A stretch of DNA of 21,885 nt, taken from positions 1-21,885 of the forward strand of contig CAXNAD020000319.1 in assembly GCA_964200185.2 (NCBI GenBank), given 5' to 3'. Under the pieces are notes generated by a model that saw only the letters and a list, made by a program, of their open reading frames with translations, made no database searches and had not been told where the DNA came from. This DNA is from Choristocarpus tenellus KU-1152 (lineage: Eukaryota > Phaeophyceae). A program made the translations under genes and the position numbers. Shown here piece after piece: positions 18,903-21,885 of this stretch (position 1 is the stretch's first letter; each line of letters opens with the position of its first letter).

Positions 18903-19149
18903 AAAGTATCTTAGAGCGTAGAGCTGTGTCCATTTGGGGGCCAAAATGAAATGTTGTGATTTTGATGTAATTTGGCTATTGTGTTTGTTAGGAAGTGTTA
19001 GTATCCTTGTTCCAGACACTTTTTTATAACGTACACATTTTACCTACTCCGAAACATTTTGGAGTAGGAAAATGTCATTAAAAAAGACTGTGAGAAGCAA
19101 AGCCCCAAACGGACAAACAGGGCAAAACTCGTACCCTCTAAGATGCTTT
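18903..19149 (+). mobile_element. Short terminal-inverted-repeat element, copy 1 (MITE-like)
   Basis: The left end is AAAGTATCTTAGAG...GTCCATTTGGGG. The right end reads, as reverse complement, AAAGCATCTTAGAG...GTCCGTTTGGGG. It is about 247 bp with no coding capacity, and an internal palindrome CCTACTCC/GGAGTAGG lies at 19035-19075. Copy 3 (19746-19999) is the same element inverted. Non-autonomous DNA transposon is the most economical reading. I could not define a clear target-site duplication. Confidence 0.75.
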
Positions 19150-19206
19150 CACTCATGATCAATAAATCCATATTATTATCATGAATGAAGAGTCACTTTT
19201 AGACTC

Positions 19207-19376
19207 AAAGTATCTGGGGGATGGGTAGCGGCTGTCCATTTGGGGCCAATTTTTCATGTTGCGATTTTTTTGTGATTTGGTTCCATACGTTGGATGGATA
19301 ATGTTAAGTACACATTTCCTGGTTATGGCCCAAATGGACACCCTGGTATACACCCCCCTCCCCCCCCAGATACTTG
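19207..19376 (+). mobile_element. Short terminal-inverted-repeat element, copy 2 (diverged, shorter)
   Basis: The left end AAGTATCTGGGGG...GTCCATTTGGGGCC and the right end GGCCCAAATGGACA...CCCCCAGATACTT are inverted repeats of each other and of the same family as copy 1. It is about 170 bp. The interior shares a TTGTGATTTGG-like word with copy 1 but is otherwise diverged or internally deleted. No coding capacity. Confidence 0.75.
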
Positions 19377-19745
19377 GGTCTTATCGCACGGGTGCTAATG
19401 TGCCTGATGATACAGTCTCTTCACCACCGCATGTGTCCACTCATGCAAACGAGGAGAGTTAAGAGGTAATATTAATTGCAATATTAGTTTATCTAAATGC
19501 CACCAACATACGCATGATCAATTTGCAAGGATTGATAAACCTGTAAACACAAGATGTCAAGTCCGAGCTAGTTGTGAACAGGTTGACTGACGTGTGTTAC
19601 CAGTTATCTAATTTTCTTGCAAATCGATAGAGACTATACCCACCTATGACAAGATGATACACAAACTATTTGTCTAAACTAGGTCGTCAACCCATGTAAG
19701 GGATTGTGATATGTGGGTACCACGAGATCCGCCCAAGACCAGAGT

Positions 19746-19999
19746 GAAAGTATCTTAGAGAGTACGAGTTTTGCCCTGTTTGTCCATTTGGGGCTTGGCT
19801 TCCCACGGGTTTTTTTATGACATTTTCCTACTCCGAAATGTTGTTTCGACGTAGGTAAAATGTGTTTGTTATGAAAAGGTGTGTCCGGAATAAGGGTATT
19901 GACACTTCCTAACAAACACGATAGCCAAAATTACATCAAAATCGCAACATTGGATTTTGGCTCCCAAATGGACATGGCTCTACCCTCCAAGATACTCTG
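19746..19999 (-). mobile_element. Short terminal-inverted-repeat element, copy 3 (inverted relative to copy 1)
   Basis: Its left end GAAAGTATCTTAGAGAGTACGAG matches the reverse complement of the right end of copy 1. Its right half (CCTAACAAACACGATAGCCAAA, then CCCAAATGGACA) matches the reverse complement of the left half of copy 1. Near-full-length similarity establishes a family. The internal palindrome is partly decayed here. Confidence 0.8.
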
Positions 20000-20084
20000 A
20001 CTCACACAGAAATGTGATATAAATATAAAGACGTACATACATGGTTATATACACACATATATCTGGTTAAGGAAACAGAAGAGG

Positions 20085-20111
20085 AAAATAAAATAAAATA
20101 AAATAAAATAA
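20085..20111 (+). repeat. (AAAAT)n microsatellite
   Basis: Five consecutive AAAAT units. A complementary ATTTT tract lies at 20720-20752. Confidence 0.95.
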
Positions 20112-20404
20112 CTTCATAAGAATACTTTCGATGATACTAGCAAAACCAATTCAAATCTTCGAACAACACAAGTCAATTTGTTACACAAGTCAATAGTGAA
20201 GATCAACGTGAATAGGAAGCCGATCAAACACAGCGATGACGGTAAGGGATATCGTACACCTTTGAGCAAAACCACCTGAGAGGAGGATCGGTTTTTGACC
20301 CCCCTTTGGCATATTTCACTCCCTTTTTGAAACTTGTCTTTGTATGCCATGGCTATGTCCGTGCCTGAAGTGCAGGGATAGGGTTAACCCCTTCTTTAGA
20401 CAGC

Positions 20405-20437
20405 GTAACTGTAACTGTAACTGTAACAGTAACTGTA
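20405..20437 (+). repeat. (GTAACT)n hexanucleotide repeat
   Basis: Five GTAACT units (one as GTAACA) plus a partial GTA. Isolated simple repeat. Confidence 0.9.
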
Positions 20438-20530
20438 TGCTAAGAGGTTGAGGGGTGAGCACATTGATAGGCGAAAGCAACACTCGCAGTGCTAAACAAA
20501 CAAACCCGTGTTCCACAAGGCAGCCACATG

Positions 20531-20549
20531 GTTAGGGTTAGGGTTAGGG
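20531..20549 (+). repeat. Short TTAGGG block
   Basis: Three GTTAGG units in the same orientation as the other interstitial copies. Confidence 0.9.
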
Positions 20550-20719
20550 ATAATACTCAACTGCACCCTGCTATTGGATGGCATCACTGTCTACTAATGT
20601 TGCACTCTCTATCATAGGACAGAGCGTTTGTCCTTGGGCGTTGACTTAATTTCAGGAGTTCTGACTGTCGTTTTTTTTTTCCTCTTCTTTTTCGGTTCCT
20701 TTTTTTTCAGTTCTCTCAT

Positions 20720-20752
20720 TTTTTTATTTTTTATTTTATTTTATTTTATTTT
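20720..20752 (+). repeat. (ATTTT)n microsatellite
   Basis: A T-rich tract with five ATTTT units, the complement of the tract at 20085-20111, preceded by pyrimidine-rich DNA (20670-20719). Confidence 0.9.
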
Positions 20753-20938
20753 CTGAGGGTGGGGGGGGGTATCTTCTTTTGTCGGTTGGGCCAGAGGAAA
20801 ATTCCTTGAAAGCGACGAACTTAAATATTTCAAAAATAAATTTACTGAAGAACATTTACTGTATAAGAAAGAAATAGCCTATAGCCACTTCTTATCCGCA
20901 TCAACTCCAAACATTCAAGCAGCTGCTTTTGCAAGATG

Positions 20939-21097
20939 TCAAATAACAAGTATGTCCAATAACAAGTATGTCAAATAACAAGTATGTCAAATAACAAGTA
21001 TGTCAAATAACAAGTATGTCAAATAACAAGTATGTCAAATAACAAGTATGTCAAATAACAAGTATTTCAAATAACAAGTATGTCAACTAACAGTATG
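20939..21097 (+). repeat. 16-bp minisatellite, ten copies
   Basis: The unit TCAAATAACAAGTATG is repeated head to tail at 16-bp spacing from 20939. Copy 2 has TCCAAT, copy 8 ends in TATT, and the last copy is 15 bp with TCAACTAACAGTATG. The high identity suggests recent amplification. There are no spacers. Confidence 0.97.
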
Positions 21098-21226
21098 TAC
21101 AGGAAATATATAAATATAAAAATAAAATTCAAGGGTTTCTTTTCGACAGACATATATAAATAAAATATATCGTATTCAAGTACGAGCTTCGAGGACTTGA
21201 AAAAAAAACAACCATGTTTTGAGTAG

Positions 21227-21688
21227 GATATATCGTCGAAGTCCGAACAAAGAACAGAGGCCCCGGTTCAACTCCAGGGTTGGCCACAGAGCAAGAAAGA
21301 GCAACTTCAGTTTCATGCAATAGCTACTCTGAGAGCAGGCCCTATTCTTAGACGACGTACTTGCGACAGCCTTCGGGTATGTACAAGTGCTTCTAGAGCT
21401 CTGAAGGGTGAGGTCACCCTTGTTATGTCAACAAACCGTTGTCTGCTCTTCCACAGTCACAGCCTCAGGAGGGGGGATGGATTCATCCCAGCATTCAAAT
21501 TGGACCGCCGGCTGGAAGGTTTCAAAGAAGTAAGAAAATATACTCAACAGTGTCGATTTAGACCTCCCTCTAAGGTAGAATGGCTCTGTAGCCCTGTCAG
21601 AGGCCCACATCTCTTCAACACACACATTATTCGTGTGTACACATATCTAGTTCTTACTTTCAAGTCGCCTCCACCACCTTCCTGCTGA
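21227..21688 (+). CDS. Open frame of about 153 codons, coding status undecided
   Basis: The frame has no stop from 21227 to the TGA at 21686-21688. Inside it, 21457-21529 is bounded by an acceptor-like CTCTTCCACAG and a donor-like GAA|GTAAGA and reads LRRGDGFIPAFKLDRRLEG, which looks more protein-like than the rest. It may be a small exon of a gene that continues beyond the window, or a chance open frame. I recognise no family. Confidence 0.2.
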   Translation, partial: DISSKSEQRTEAPVQLQGWPQSKKEQLQFHAIATLRAGPILRRRTCDSLRVCTSASRALKGEVTLVMSTNRCLLFHSHSLRRGDGFIPAFKLDRRLEGFKEVRKYTQQCRFRPPSKVEWLCSPVRGPHLFNTHIIRVYTYLVLTFKSPPPPSC

Positions 21689-21800
21689 CTCCACAACTCC
21701 ACCACCAAGTGCTGCTTCAAACCGTACACCTTTACCTCTAGATCCTTGTCCCTGGATGGCCCACCAAACAAGTACTCCAGTAGTCCTACCCCATTGACCT

Positions 21801-21885
21801 AAAGTATCTTGGGGGGGGTGGGGTGGGGTGGGTCTACACCAGAGTGTCCATTTTGGGCCAAAATCAGGAAAAGTGCATTTACATT
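21801..21885 (+). mobile_element. Short terminal-inverted-repeat element, copy 4, cut by the window end
   Basis: AAAGTATCTTGGGGGGGG...GTCCATTTTGGGCCAAAATC matches the left end of the family at 18903, 19207 and 19746. Only the left terminal region is inside the window. Confidence 0.7.

Noticed and set aside
20939-21097. CRISPR-like array
   Set aside because: The 16-bp units abut with no spacers, and the genome is eukaryotic.
21255-21285. tRNA T-arm-like GGTTCAACTCC
   Set aside because: The arm has a mismatch, and no acceptor stem, D-arm or anticodon arm could be drawn from the preceding ~70 bases.

Overview
This window looks like nuclear DNA from a eukaryote with spliced genes, large intergenic spaces and many decayed mobile elements. 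A photosynthetic stramenopile (heterokont alga) or another alga with a complex plastid fits best. The grounds are: (i) a multi-exon gene whose first visible exon resembles the junction of a bipartite plastid presequence (Ala-Asp-Gly-Phe, then a Ser/Ala/Gly-rich stretch); (ii) Tc1/mariner-like and non-LTR retroelement remnants that resemble, from memory, families I associate with oomycetes and brown algae; (iii) an organelle-like EF-Tu fragment; and (iv) TTAGGG-type repeats. The lineage is an inference. A run of 10 Ns (11635-11644) marks a scaffold gap.

Layout. 1-70: one copy of a dispersed repeat, matched at about 18014-18085. 345-1557: a broken Tc1/mariner-type transposase. 1560-4350: no gene recognised, one alternating purine/pyrimidine tract. 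4353-5210: the 3' end of a non-LTR retroelement ORF (zinc knuckle plus restriction-like endonuclease type C-terminus), 5' truncated. 5211-6600: nothing recognised. 6990-14743 (+): the one convincing cellular gene, with seven visible exons that splice in phase into about 309 residues (targeting region, acidic/coiled-coil region, four membrane segments, acidic tail). Its third intron is about 3.6 kb and holds repeats and the gap; its fourth appears to be a GC-AG intron. 14744-17490: nothing recognised. 17497-17648 (-): an EF-Tu domain II fragment with AT-rich codons, probably an organelle-to-nucleus transfer or a dead tuf exon. 18086-21885: repeat-rich, with four copies of a short terminal-inverted-repeat element, a 16-bp tandem array, AAAAT/ATTTT tracts, telomere-like repeats and an undecided open frame at 21227-21688.

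No operon-like cooperation is expected. I did not find a defence system, CRISPR array, rRNA or convincing tRNA. The items most worth following up are the four-helix membrane protein with its GC-AG intron, the EF-Tu fragment, and the small inverted-repeat element family near the right end.
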